Below are positions 8,362 through 15,046 of a DNA stretch of 35,377 nt, one piece after another. The notes under the pieces are model-generated. The model made no database searches. It was not told the origin of the DNA and was given only the letters and a program-made list of their open reading frames with translations. This DNA comes from a virus: positions 1 through 35,377 of the IMG/VR virus record IMGVR_UViG_3300022745_000103; one strand, given 5' to 3'. A program made the position numbers and the translations under genes. Every line of letters starts with the position of its first letter. Within the stretch, counting starts at the first letter, position 1.

Positions 8362-8502
8362 ATGAGCGACACCAAGGGTTCCCCCGTACCCATGACCGGG
8401 GCGGGCATTCCGCAGCACAAGCGCATGGCCGCTGGCCAGCCCGTGGACGGCAAGTCCATCCCGGCCCAGCAGCCTAACGGGTCTCCCAAGACGCCCGCAT
8501 GA
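8362..8502 (+). CDS. Small unknown protein, 46 residues
   Basis: A short gene reading MSDTKGSPVPMTGAGIP then QHKRMAAGQPVDGKSIPAQQ to a TGA at 8500-8502. TAGGAGCTGAAAG lies just upstream and gives an AGGAG ribosome binding site. The stop overlaps the next start as ATGA at 8499-8502, a sign of translational coupling. The protein is Pro/Gly/Lys-rich, has no Cys and is probably disordered. Small basic proteins after the portal gene are common in podovirus-like genomes. No function can be given. Confidence 0.7.
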   Translation: MSDTKGSPVPMTGAGIPQHKRMAAGQPVDGKSIPAQQPNGSPKTPA

Positions 8503-8696
8503 ACCTGGCCGATGCGCTGCTCCGCCGGCTGAAGACGGAGCAGGCCCAGTTCGCACTGGAGGGGCTGCAAAAGCCCGCTCAGCGAGATGCCTTTGAATAT
8601 GGGTTCCGGTCTGGCGTGGTCACGGGCTACGACAAGGCGATTCAGGCCTTGCTCTCCCTGCTCGATGACGACGAAAAGCACGGTGACCAACTGTGA
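8499..8696 (+). CDS. Small helical unknown protein, 65 residues
   Basis: The gene begins at the ATG overlapping the preceding TGA. The 65-residue product (MNLADALLRRLKTEQAQF at its start, LLSLLDDDEKHGDQL at its end) is predicted from composition to be helical, with a central FEYGFRSGVVTGYDKAIQAL segment. It lies between portal and co-chaperonin genes, so a head-assembly or head-completion role is possible but unproven. The HNH gene appears inserted right after its stop. Confidence 0.7.
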   Translation: MNLADALLRRLKTEQAQFALEGLQKPAQRDAFEYGFRSGVVTGYDKAIQALLSLLDDDEKHGDQL

Positions 8697-8717
8697 GTAG
8701 AACGCCTAACGACTAAC

Positions 8718-9392
8718 ATGAACTATGAAAAGCACTACGGCTTGCTGATAGAGCGAGCTCGGGCTAGAACGATAGAAGGGTACTCTGAAGAGCACCACGT
8801 TGTTCCTAAGTGTCTCGGCGGATCAAACGACCCGCTTAATCTGGTTTCTCTAACTCCGGAAGAACACTACCTGGCGCACCAGCTTCTATTCGAAATGAAC
8901 CCTGACAATGTTAAGCTGTTGTACGCGGTTACGTACATGTGTGCGCCTAGAAATCAAGGGCTTAGCAAGAACAAAATGTACGGATGGCTTAGAAGAAAGC
9001 TGTCTTTGGTTCAGTCTGAAAAGTTCTCGGGTCGGGTGTGGACAGACGAGCAGAACCGCGCTCGCTCCGAGGCGGCCAAAAACAATTGGCAAGACGAAAG
9101 CATTAAGGCTAGAATGCTTGAAAACATGTCTAAGCCTAGGAACTGGAGCGAAGACACTTTGAAAAGACACTCCCGCAGAACTTCTGAAATGCTCAGAGAG
9201 CTATGGAAAGATCCTAGCTATCGCGAAAAGCGAATAGCTAAGATGAAGGGAAGAAAGATGACCGATGAGCAACGCGCCGCTGTTTCAAAGCGGATGTCTG
9301 CACGAACGGTATCTGAAGAATCCATAAAGAAGATGCTTGAAACTAGGCGTCTAAACAAACTTAAAGCTGAAAAGGAGCTTTTACGTGTCTGA
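8718..9392 (+). CDS. HNH homing-type endonuclease
   Basis: A 224-residue putative free-standing HNH endonuclease. HHVVPKCLGGSNDPLNLVSL followed by TPEEHYLAH places H26/H27, N41 and H50 (with H54) in the HNH order. The C-terminal half has repeated basic helical units rich in Lys/Arg (WTDEQNRARSEAAKNNW, WSEDTLKRHSRRTSEML, MTDEQRAAVSKRMSAR, VSEESIKKMLETRRL), resembling the NUMOD-type DNA-binding modules of phage homing endonucleases. Codon use is clearly AT-richer than flanking genes, with many aaa, aag, tct and aga codons. The start has no good Shine-Dalgarno sequence. The last codons contain the AAAGGAG and GTG start of the next gene. This looks like a later insertion into the head module. Confidence 0.88.
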   Translation: MNYEKHYGLLIERARARTIEGYSEEHHVVPKCLGGSNDPLNLVSLTPEEHYLAHQLLFEMNPDNVKLLYAVTYMCAPRNQGLSKNKMYGWLRRKLSLVQSEKFSGRVWTDEQNRARSEAAKNNWQDESIKARMLENMSKPRNWSEDTLKRHSRRTSEMLRELWKDPSYREKRIAKMKGRKMTDEQRAAVSKRMSARTVSEESIKKMLETRRLNKLKAEKELLRV

Positions 9393-9765
9393 AGATCTAG
9401 CAAATGCTTTTCCGACTGTCGACCCCGGTATGCGCCCTCTGGGCTCGCGGGTCTTGGTTCAAATCAAGTCCGCGCGGGAGAAGACTAAAGGCGGAATCAT
9501 TCTCACGAATGAAGACCGCTCCACTGAGAAGTGGAACACGCAGATCGGCAAAGTGATCAGCGTCGGTCCCTTGGCCTTCCACAACCGCAACACTGCCGAA
9601 CTCTGGCCGGAAGGCGCATGGGTGCAAGGTGGTGAGTTCGTCCGGGTGCCGAAGTACGGCGGCGACCGGTTCGAAGTCGACGGCGCCCTGTTCGTTGTTT
9701 TCAACGACCTGGACCTGCTGGCAGTGGTCACCGCCGACCCGCTGCAAATCAAAGCGTTCTTCTGA
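9385..9765 (+). CDS. GroES-like co-chaperonin
   Basis: A 126-residue Cpn10/GroES-family protein. MRPLGSRVLVQIKSAREKTK corresponds to the GroES N-terminal strand, KTKGGIILTNED to the mobile-loop segment that docks on GroEL, and IGKVISVGPLA, FVRVPKYGGDRFEVDGALF and FNDLDLLAVV to the later beta strands and C-terminal strand. It is longer than bacterial GroES, with extra residues around HNRNTAELWPEGAWVQGGEF, as in other phage versions. By analogy with T4 gp31 it may modify host GroEL for folding of the capsid protein. No GroEL gene is present here. The start is GTG 9385, with AAAGGAG at 9371-9377 lying inside the HNH coding sequence and an 8-nt overlap with its end. Confidence 0.88.
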   Translation: MSEDLANAFPTVDPGMRPLGSRVLVQIKSAREKTKGGIILTNEDRSTEKWNTQIGKVISVGPLAFHNRNTAELWPEGAWVQGGEFVRVPKYGGDRFEVDGALFVVFNDLDLLAVVTADPLQIKAFF

Positions 9766-9776
9766 AGGAGGAGATC

Positions 9777-10019
9777 ATGCAAGACAGACTCACCGTAGGC
9801 GGTCCGGTCACCGCCCAGCCGCGCGATCCATGGGCGCATCGTTCCGAAGGCATGACCTGTCGGACCTGCATGTGGATGTGCCCCAAGAAGCCCTCCAACC
9901 CGGGCGAACAGTCCGTTGTCGGGCGCTGTCGTCGACATGCTCCGACGATGAACGGGTACCCTGTTGTCTTCCTCACCGACTGGTGCGGAGACCACAAGCT
10001 GAACGAAAACGCTCTTTGA
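9777..10019 (+). CDS. Small Cys-rich, probably zinc-binding protein
   Basis: An 80-residue protein behind a very strong AAGGAGGAG site at 9765-9773. MTCRTCMWMCPKK supplies three Cys, and GRCRRHAP and WCGDHKL supply further Cys and His, consistent with a zinc-ribbon-like fold. The motif MNGYPVVFLTDWCGDHKL is a pattern I associate with small phage proteins. Position between co-chaperonin and scaffold suggests a head-assembly or regulatory role. The exact function is unknown. Confidence 0.75.
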   Translation: MQDRLTVGGPVTAQPRDPWAHRSEGMTCRTCMWMCPKKPSNPGEQSVVGRCRRHAPTMNGYPVVFLTDWCGDHKLNENAL

Positions 10020-10037
10020 TCTGAAGGAGATTGAACC

Positions 10038-11024
10038 ATGGCCAAGCCCGACACGTTGAAGGAAGACGACGAACTCGCAGTCGTCGAGGACGAACCGAAG
10101 GAGAAGCCCGCCGCCGAGCCGCAGGGCTCCACCGTTGAGGCGGACGACCACGAGGACGATGACGAAGACCCGAAGTCGGAAGACGAGCGGGACATCGACC
10201 CCGACAATCCGGACGCAGGTGACGAGCGCGAGGCGATCCGCGAACAGCGTCGCCGTGAAAAGCAAGAGCGCCGGGTCCGCCGCGCGGAAGCCATCAAGCG
10301 CGAGCGGCTGGAGATGGAATTCCTGCGCAAGCGCAACGACGACCTGGAGCGCCGGTTCAGCGCCCTGGAGCACCAGCAGAGCCGGCAAACCATGGCCAAT
10401 GTGGATGCGCAGATCGCTCACGCGACCCGCGAAGTCAACATGGCCGAGGAGGTCATCGCCCGCGCCATCAAGGAGGGCAACGGCGAGGACGTCACCAAGG
10501 CGCTGCGCTACCGCGACCAGGCTATGGAGCGTGCCCGGCAGCTCGCCGCCCACAAGCAGCAAGCTCTTGCTCAGCCCCAGCGCCAGGGTCAGCTCGAGCC
10601 CGAAGTCGCCAACTACGCGGGCAAGTTCCTGTCGGACAACAAGTGGTACGACCCCCAGGGGCGGGACGAGGACTCCGCCATCGTGCTGGCGATTGACCAG
10701 GCGATGGCCCGCGAAGGCTACGACCCGCGTTCGGCGGATTACTGGGATGAATTGCGCAAGCGAGTCGCCCGCCGCCTGCCCGACAAGATGAAGCCGCCCG
10801 CTCAGGAGACCCAGGACGACGAACCCCCGCGCCGCGAGGCCCGGGGCGGTCCGGCGGTGGGCTCGGGCCGTGAGCACGCCCCCGCGAGTTCGCGTCGGGA
10901 GGTGTACATCTCCCCCGAGCGCAAGCAGGCTCTCATGGACGCCGGGGTGTGGGACGACCCGCAACTGCGCGCCCGCTACATCCGGCAGTACGCCGAGTAC
11001 GACAAGCTGAACCGGGGCCGCTGA
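10038..11024 (+). CDS. Scaffolding protein
   Basis: A 328-residue, highly charged, Cys-free protein two genes upstream of the major capsid gene. Residues about 5-75 are very acidic and disordered. Residues about 75-190 form a long Arg/Glu/Gln-rich coiled coil (REQRRREKQERRVRRAEAIK and following). The C-terminus ends with a helical, basic segment (YISPERKQALMDAGVWDDPQ then RARYIRQYAEYDKLNRGR) that fits a coat-binding region. This acidic N-terminus, coiled-coil middle and helical C-terminus is the usual layout of phage scaffolds. AAGGAGA at 10024-10030 precedes the ATG by about 7 nt. Confidence 0.82.
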   Translation: MAKPDTLKEDDELAVVEDEPKEKPAAEPQGSTVEADDHEDDDEDPKSEDERDIDPDNPDAGDEREAIREQRRREKQERRVRRAEAIKRERLEMEFLRKRNDDLERRFSALEHQQSRQTMANVDAQIAHATREVNMAEEVIARAIKEGNGEDVTKALRYRDQAMERARQLAAHKQQALAQPQRQGQLEPEVANYAGKFLSDNKWYDPQGRDEDSAIVLAIDQAMAREGYDPRSADYWDELRKRVARRLPDKMKPPAQETQDDEPPRREARGGPAVGSGREHAPASSRREVYISPERKQALMDAGVWDDPQLRARYIRQYAEYDKLNRGR

Positions 11025-11032
11025 GCTGGAAG

Positions 11033-11061
11033 TTGCCCTCCCCTGAAATTCAACCTATAAT
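11033..11061 (+). promoter_or_regulatory. Sigma70-type promoter before the capsid gene block
   Basis: TTGCCC at 11033-11038 and a consensus TATAAT at 11056-11061 are separated by exactly 17 nt, in the non-coding gap after the scaffold gene. The 11 nt before the -10 end in ATTCAACC, and a near-identical ATTCAAC precedes the -10 at 23655. It would drive 11090 through the capsid gene to the terminator at 13183. Confidence 0.82.
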
Positions 11062-11089
11062 CCAGCCCAATCGCTGAAAGGAGCGATCA

Positions 11090-11617
11090 ATGTCCGACGA
11101 ACGCCTCAAGAAGTCTGCCGAGAACCGCGATGGCCGTGCGATGCAAGATCGCGCAGTGACCGAGTCGCGCGAGCTCACTGAAGACGACCGAGTGGAAATG
11201 TTTCGACAGCAGTTCTTCCAGTCCGCTTTGCCGGACCTGCCCAAGTTGCCCGGTTGGCACATGTGCTGGCTGACGACCACCAATCCCCGCGACCCCATCC
11301 AATCCAGGCTGCGCCTGGGTTACGAACCTGTGAAGCCGGAAGACGTTCCCGGCTGGGAATACGCCACGCTCAAGACGGGCCAGTGGCAAGGGTTCATCGG
11401 TGTCAACGAGATGCTGGCCTTCAAGCTGCCGATGTCCCTGTACGAGCGTTTCATGCGCGAGGCTCATTACGATGCTCCGCTCCGCGAGGAGCAGAAGCTG
11501 ACTGAGACGGCCGAGTTCATGCGTCGCCAAGCAGAGGCCTCGGGGTCGCACGTGAGCATGGGTGATGGCACGTCTGAGCTGGGCGAAACCAGGAAAGCTC
11601 AGTTCGAGCTGACCTGA
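11090..11617 (+). CDS. Unknown head-region protein, 175 residues
   Basis: AAAGGAG at 11077-11083 gives a 6-nt spacer to the ATG. The N-terminal 45 residues are charged (MSDERLKKSAENRDGRAMQD), followed by FFQSALPDLPKLPGWHMCWL and GYEPVKPEDVPGWEYATLK, and GFIGVNEMLAFKLPMSLYER suggests a compact folded core. The last 40 residues are helical and polar. It is the first gene after the 11033 promoter and is followed by the decoration-like and capsid genes. I recognise it as a conserved neighbour of capsid genes but cannot name its function. A minor head protein or assembly factor is likely. Confidence 0.75.
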   Translation: MSDERLKKSAENRDGRAMQDRAVTESRELTEDDRVEMFRQQFFQSALPDLPKLPGWHMCWLTTTNPRDPIQSRLRLGYEPVKPEDVPGWEYATLKTGQWQGFIGVNEMLAFKLPMSLYERFMREAHYDAPLREEQKLTETAEFMRRQAEASGSHVSMGDGTSELGETRKAQFELT

Positions 11618-11645
11618 CTCTTCATCCTCACAGGAGCACGCAACT

Positions 11646-12245
11646 ATGTCTTCGACCAGTGCTGCTTTCGGCTTCCGTCCGTCGTTCCACAACAGCGGAC
11701 AGATTCGCCCGAAGGCGTACACCATCGCGAGCGGATACGCCGCCAACATCTTCTCCGGAGACCCGGTGAAGCTGGTGGATGCGGGCACCGTTCAACTCGG
11801 CACCTCTGACGGCACCCGCTCGGGCACCGTGGACGGTATCGCTCTGCTCGGCGTCTTCGCCGGTGTGGAGTACCTGGACTCCAACGGCAAGCCCTGCGTC
11901 AGCAACTTCTGGCCGACGGGCACCACGGCGACGAACATCCGCGCCTACGTGTACGACGATCCGGAGACGCTGTTCGATGTGCAGTTCACCAACCCGGGCA
12001 CCCCCGGCTCGTCCTCGGTGCAGGCCTCGGTCGGCGAAGAGTGCGACTGGACGGTGGCGAGCCCTGGTGGCAGCACCTCCACCGGCCTGTCCAGCACCTA
12101 CCTGACCGCTGAGCAAGCGACCTCTGGCCAGTTCCAGATCGTCGGCTTCGCCTACGGGGTGAATGACTCCCTCACTGATGCCTACGTGGTGGCGACGGTT
12201 CGTATCAACGAACACCACTACAAGGCTTCGGTCAACTCGATCTAA
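11646..12245 (+). CDS. Probable capsid decoration or cement protein
   Basis: A 199-residue, Ser/Thr/Gly-rich, beta-type protein immediately upstream of the major capsid gene. Features include GFRPSFHNSGQIRPKAYTIA near the N-terminus, IALLGVFAGVEYLDSNGKP, VSNFWPTGTT, AYVYDDPETLFDVQF and a C-terminal VATVRINEHHYK. The order of a VFAGVEY strand, a WP(A/T)GTT turn and a DDPETLF block is one I associate with phage head stabilisation or decoration proteins encoded beside HK97-fold coats. AGGAG at 11632-11636 precedes the ATG by 9 nt. The cement role is inferred from position and composition. Confidence 0.65.
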   Translation: MSSTSAAFGFRPSFHNSGQIRPKAYTIASGYAANIFSGDPVKLVDAGTVQLGTSDGTRSGTVDGIALLGVFAGVEYLDSNGKPCVSNFWPTGTTATNIRAYVYDDPETLFDVQFTNPGTPGSSSVQASVGEECDWTVASPGGSTSTGLSSTYLTAEQATSGQFQIVGFAYGVNDSLTDAYVVATVRINEHHYKASVNSI

Positions 12246-12258
12246 GGAGGGCTAGAAA

Positions 12259-13173
12259 ATGGCAACCCCGATGCGCAGTACGGACTTCCGGTCCGTTGTT
12301 GAGCCCATCCTCAACGAAGTCTTCAACGGTGTCTACGACCAGCGTGCTGATGAGTGGAAGCAGGTCTTCGAGGAACGTCGCGGCATCCCCCGCAACTACC
12401 ACGAAGAGCCGGTGCTCTACGGGTTCGGCGCAGCGCCTGAGCTGCCGGACGGCATGGCCGTCACGTACCAGTCGGGTGGCGTGCTGTTCCTGCAGCGCTA
12501 CCTCTACAAGGTCTACGGTTTGGCGTTCGCGCTGACCAAGGTCCTGGTGGAGGACGGCGATCACGTGCGCGTGGGCCAGACCTACGCCAAGCACCTGGCG
12601 CAGTCGCTCATCGAGACCAAGGAGACGCTGTGTGCGAACATCCTGAACCGCGCCTTCACCGCCTCCTACACGGGTGGTGACGGCGTGTGCCTGGTGAGTG
12701 CTTCGCACCCGATCGTCAACGGCACGTTCAGCAACGTCCTGACCGCCGCTGCTGCGCTGTCGCAGACCTCGCTGGAGCAGATGCTCATCCAGATCCGCAA
12801 CGCCGTTGACAACAACGGCAAGCGCATCCGGCTGACGCCCAAGTCGATCGTGACCGGCCCGTCCAACGTGTTCCAGGCCGAGGTGCTCCTCAAGAGCGCC
12901 CTGCGGTCCGGCAGCGCGGACAACGACATCAACCCGGTGAAGTCGATGGGCCTGCTGAACGCGGGCCAGGCCAACCTGTCGCGTATCACGTCGACCACCG
13001 CCTGGTGGGTGCAGACGGACGCGCCGGAAGGCCTGAAGCTGATGATGCGCCGTCCGCTGGAGAAGAGCATGGAAGGGGACTTCGAGACCGACTCCATGCG
13101 CTACAAGGCGACCGAGCGTTACGCGGTGGGTTGGACCGACCCGCGCGGCGTGTTCGGCACGGCTGGCGTGTAA
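12259..13173 (+). CDS. Major capsid protein
   Basis: A 304-residue protein with the strongest ribosome binding site in the window (AAGGAGG at 12244-12250, 8-nt spacer) and a terminator directly behind it, as expected for the most abundant virion protein. MRSTDFRSVVEPILNEVFNG and EWKQVFEERRGIPRNYHEEP form the N-terminal arm and helix. LIETKETLCANILNRAFTAS, LIQIRNAVDNNGKRIRLTPK and IVTGPSNVFQAEVLLKSALR fit the HK97-fold coat spine helix and P-domain of Mu gpT-like and related coats. DTDSMRYKATERYAVGW-type residues near the C-terminus close the fold. No N-terminal delta domain is obvious, consistent with the separate scaffold gene. Confidence 0.87.
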   Translation: MATPMRSTDFRSVVEPILNEVFNGVYDQRADEWKQVFEERRGIPRNYHEEPVLYGFGAAPELPDGMAVTYQSGGVLFLQRYLYKVYGLAFALTKVLVEDGDHVRVGQTYAKHLAQSLIETKETLCANILNRAFTASYTGGDGVCLVSASHPIVNGTFSNVLTAAAALSQTSLEQMLIQIRNAVDNNGKRIRLTPKSIVTGPSNVFQAEVLLKSALRSGSADNDINPVKSMGLLNAGQANLSRITSTTAWWVQTDAPEGLKLMMRRPLEKSMEGDFETDSMRYKATERYAVGWTDPRGVFGTAGV

Positions 13174-13182
13174 TGCGGCCAC

Positions 13183-13215
13183 GAACCCCCGGGCAGCCGC
13201 TCGGGGGTTCTTTCT
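13183..13215 (+). terminator. Strong intrinsic terminator after the capsid gene
   Basis: GAACCCCCG (13183-13191) pairs exactly with CGGGGGTTC (13202-13210). G-U, G-C and C-G pairs extend the stem to 12 bp around the tetraloop AGCC (13195-13198). TTTCT follows immediately. It begins 10 nt after the capsid stop codon, so it separates the highly expressed head genes from the downstream appendage genes, which may be reached by partial read-through. Confidence 0.9.
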
Positions 13216-13292
13216 AGGGTTCCCAGCTCGTCAGACCGCGCCCTAGCGGACGATGCACAGACGGACGAGCAACTCGTGCATAGAGGATTATC

Positions 13293-13817
13293 ATGGCAAA
13301 CACGCATTTCTCAGGCCCGGTCAACTCCACCAACGGCTTCATCGGAGCCGTCACTGGCAACATCACGGGCAACGTCACGGGCAACGTCACGGGCAACGTC
13401 ACGGGCAACGTGGTCGGCGGCGTCACTGGCCCCATCACCAACTCCAACGTCACGGCGACCAAGACCGTCACGGCAGCCGAGTCGGGCACGACCTTCTTCC
13501 TGAACTCCACCACGGAGTTCGTCTCCACGCTCCCTGCGCCTGCGGCGGGCCTGTTCTACCGCTTCATCGTCGTGTCCGCGCCTTCGGGTGCCAGCTACAC
13601 GGTGGTGACGAACGCCAGCGCCAACATCATCAAGGGCCAACAGTACGTGGCTGCCAATGCGGCAGGCGACACGGGTACGGCAGACGACACCATCACCTTC
13701 GTGGACAGCCAGTCCGTGGCTGGGGATCGCGTCGACGTGTACAGCGACGGTACGAGCTGGTTTGCGTACGCCTTCAGCGCGGTTGCCGCAGGCATCACCT
13801 TCACGCAAGTCTCTTAA
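13293..13817 (+). CDS. Virion appendage protein with GNVT repeats
   Basis: A 174-residue Ser/Thr/Val/Gly-rich protein starting at an ATG behind an AGAGGA site. Residues about 18-42 repeat the tetrapeptide GNVT or GNIT, a pattern common in beta-solenoid or fibre shafts of phage appendages. The C-terminal part (FFLNSTTEFVSTLPAPAAGL, FYRFIVVSAPSGASYTVVTN, IKGQQYVAANAAGDT, DRVDVYSDGTSWFAYAF) resembles the compact beta-sandwich found at the tips of capsid fibres and decoration proteins. It is the first gene after the capsid terminator, so a head fibre or spike is plausible. Receptor specificity cannot be inferred. Confidence 0.65.
   Translation: MANTHFSGPVNSTNGFIGAVTGNITGNVTGNVTGNVTGNVVGGVTGPITNSNVTATKTVTAAESGTTFFLNSTTEFVSTLPAPAAGLFYRFIVVSAPSGASYTVVTNASANIIKGQQYVAANAAGDTGTADDTITFVDSQSVAGDRVDVYSDGTSWFAYAFSAVAAGITFTQVS
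13356..13409 (+). repeat. Tandem 12-bp repeat GGCAACGTCACG
   Basis: About 4.5 head-to-tail copies of GGCAACGTCACG encode the GNVT repeat of the appendage gene. The first copy differs by one base (ATC instead of GTC) and the last decays to GGCAACGTGGTC. The near-perfect nucleotide identity indicates recent expansion or slippage and a locus able to change length in frame. Confidence 0.9.
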
Positions 13818-13832
13818 GTCGGAGACGACGTA

Positions 13833-14162
13833 ATGCGTCCCGTCCGACTCACAGTCAGCTCGCAGGCCGCGTCTGCGATCTGTCCCATGGATCAGTACAT
13901 CAGCCCGTTCAACGTCGGGCTGTCGGTCAACCTGAGCTCCGGGGCGACCCTGACCTACACGGTGCAGCACACGTTCGACGATGTGTTCTCACCCACCTTC
14001 GACGCGTCCACCGCCAAGTGGTTCGATCACTCCTCGCTGGCCGCCAAGACCGCGAGCTCAGACGGTAACTACGCCTACCCGGTGTCCGCCATCCGTCTGA
14101 ACGTGAGCGCCTACACCAGCGGCACGGCCACACTCAACATCCTGCAGGCCGGAGTCCGCTAA
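13833..14162 (+). CDS. Small virion structural protein
   Basis: A 109-residue beta-rich protein. MDQYISPFNVGLSVNLSSGA, TLTYTVQHTFDDVF, KWFDHSSLAAKTASSDGNYA and a final AIRLNVSAYTSGTATLNILQ form a compact pattern of strands ending in an amphipathic strand, as in small decoration proteins and tail accessory proteins. GGAG at 13821-13824 lies 8 nt before the ATG. It sits between two appendage-type genes. I recognise the overall pattern as a recurrent phage structural family but cannot name a specific virion location. Confidence 0.65.
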   Translation: MRPVRLTVSSQAASAICPMDQYISPFNVGLSVNLSSGATLTYTVQHTFDDVFSPTFDASTAKWFDHSSLAAKTASSDGNYAYPVSAIRLNVSAYTSGTATLNILQAGVR

Positions 14163-14172
14163 GGAGCAAAGC

Positions 14173-14694
14173 ATGAACATTGATCGCGCTGCACTCCAGC
14201 AGTTCCGAGACACATGGGCTCCGCTGATTGAGGGCATCCCAGCGGTTATCGACACCTTCATGCGGCTGGAAGACCTGAAGCATGCGGTAGCGCTGAAGGA
14301 GAAGGAGCTCACCTCGATCGGCGAAGCCTGCACGGCCGCAGAGGCTGAAAGCCAGCGCCGCCTCAAATCCGTTGAGTCCCAGGTGGACGAGGCCAAGAAT
14401 CGGCTGACCGCAGCCAAGGCCAATATCCTGGCCGAGGTCGACCGGAAGCACCGCGAGGCTACGGAGGCGATTGCCCAGGCCAACCAGCGGGTGTCGGACG
14501 CCCAGCAGAGAGCGCAGACAGCGGAGGCGGAAGCCTCTTCCGCTGTCGCCTCGCACCAGGCGGTGCTGGCGCAGATCCGCCAGGCGGAAGAGGCCGAGCG
14601 CCGGCGAGTGCAGGCCGACATCGTGGTGCTGGAAGAGCGCCGAGCCGAGATCCAGCAGTCGATCGAAAACCTGCGCCAGCGCATCCTGGGGTAA
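14173..14694 (+). CDS. Long coiled-coil protein
   Basis: A 173-residue protein in which residues about 30-170 form an almost uninterrupted Ala/Glu/Lys/Arg/Gln-rich coiled coil with no Pro after the first 30 residues. Cys occurs only once, near residue 54. The N-terminus (MNIDRAALQQFRDTWAPLIE) is amphipathic. AAGGAG at 14161-14166 gives a 6-nt spacer. In the middle of an appendage-gene run it may be a fibre-assembly or oligomerisation factor, or a rod-like virion part. No enzymatic motif is visible. Confidence 0.7.
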   Translation: MNIDRAALQQFRDTWAPLIEGIPAVIDTFMRLEDLKHAVALKEKELTSIGEACTAAEAESQRRLKSVESQVDEAKNRLTAAKANILAEVDRKHREATEAIAQANQRVSDAQQRAQTAEAEASSAVASHQAVLAQIRQAEEAERRRVQADIVVLEERRAEIQQSIENLRQRILG

Positions 14695-14697
14695 ACG

Positions 14698-15045
14698 ATG
14701 ACCGTCACTGGACAGGTTTTCAGTGGGGTCAGCGCTCAACCCAGTATCGACTCTGCCGAGCAGCAGTTCACGCACGTGGTCGCCACGGTGACGACTTCCG
14801 GCAGCACGACGCTGCACACACCCGCCACGGGCAAGGCGGTGCGGCTGCGCTGGATCTACGCCGTGGGCGACCCGGCAGCCGCCACCACCCCGCTCATCAA
14901 GATCCTGCTCGGCGCGGAGGAGAAGTACCGCGTCTACGCTATCAGCAAGCGCCAGCTGGTCACGGGGCCGGTTGACGGGGCGCTGATTGTGAACCTGAGC
15001 GCCAGCGGTAGCGTGGCGGTGACGGCCCTGCTCGAGGAAGTCTGA
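14698..15045 (+). CDS. Small tail or head appendage protein
   Basis: A 115-residue beta-type protein. TSGSTTLHTPATGKAVRLRW then IYAVGDPAAATTPLIKILLG, EEKYRVYAISKRQLVTGPVD and a terminal GSVAVTALLEEV follow a strand-rich order I associate with small structural proteins next to fibre genes. The start ATG lies 3 nt after the TAA of the coiled-coil gene and has a weak ribosome binding site, suggesting translational coupling. The stop is just before the GTG of the large fibre, so the four genes 13833-17479 probably form one unit. Confidence 0.65.
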   Translation: MTVTGQVFSGVSAQPSIDSAEQQFTHVVATVTTSGSTTLHTPATGKAVRLRWIYAVGDPAAATTPLIKILLGAEEKYRVYAISKRQLVTGPVDGALIVNLSASGSVAVTALLEEV

Positions 15046-15046
15046 C

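Noticed and set aside
9459-10964. A 501-residue minus-strand open frame
   Set aside because: It mirrors the GroES, Cys-rich and scaffold genes, which have strong ribosome binding sites and recognisable features; the antisense product looks like a composition artefact.
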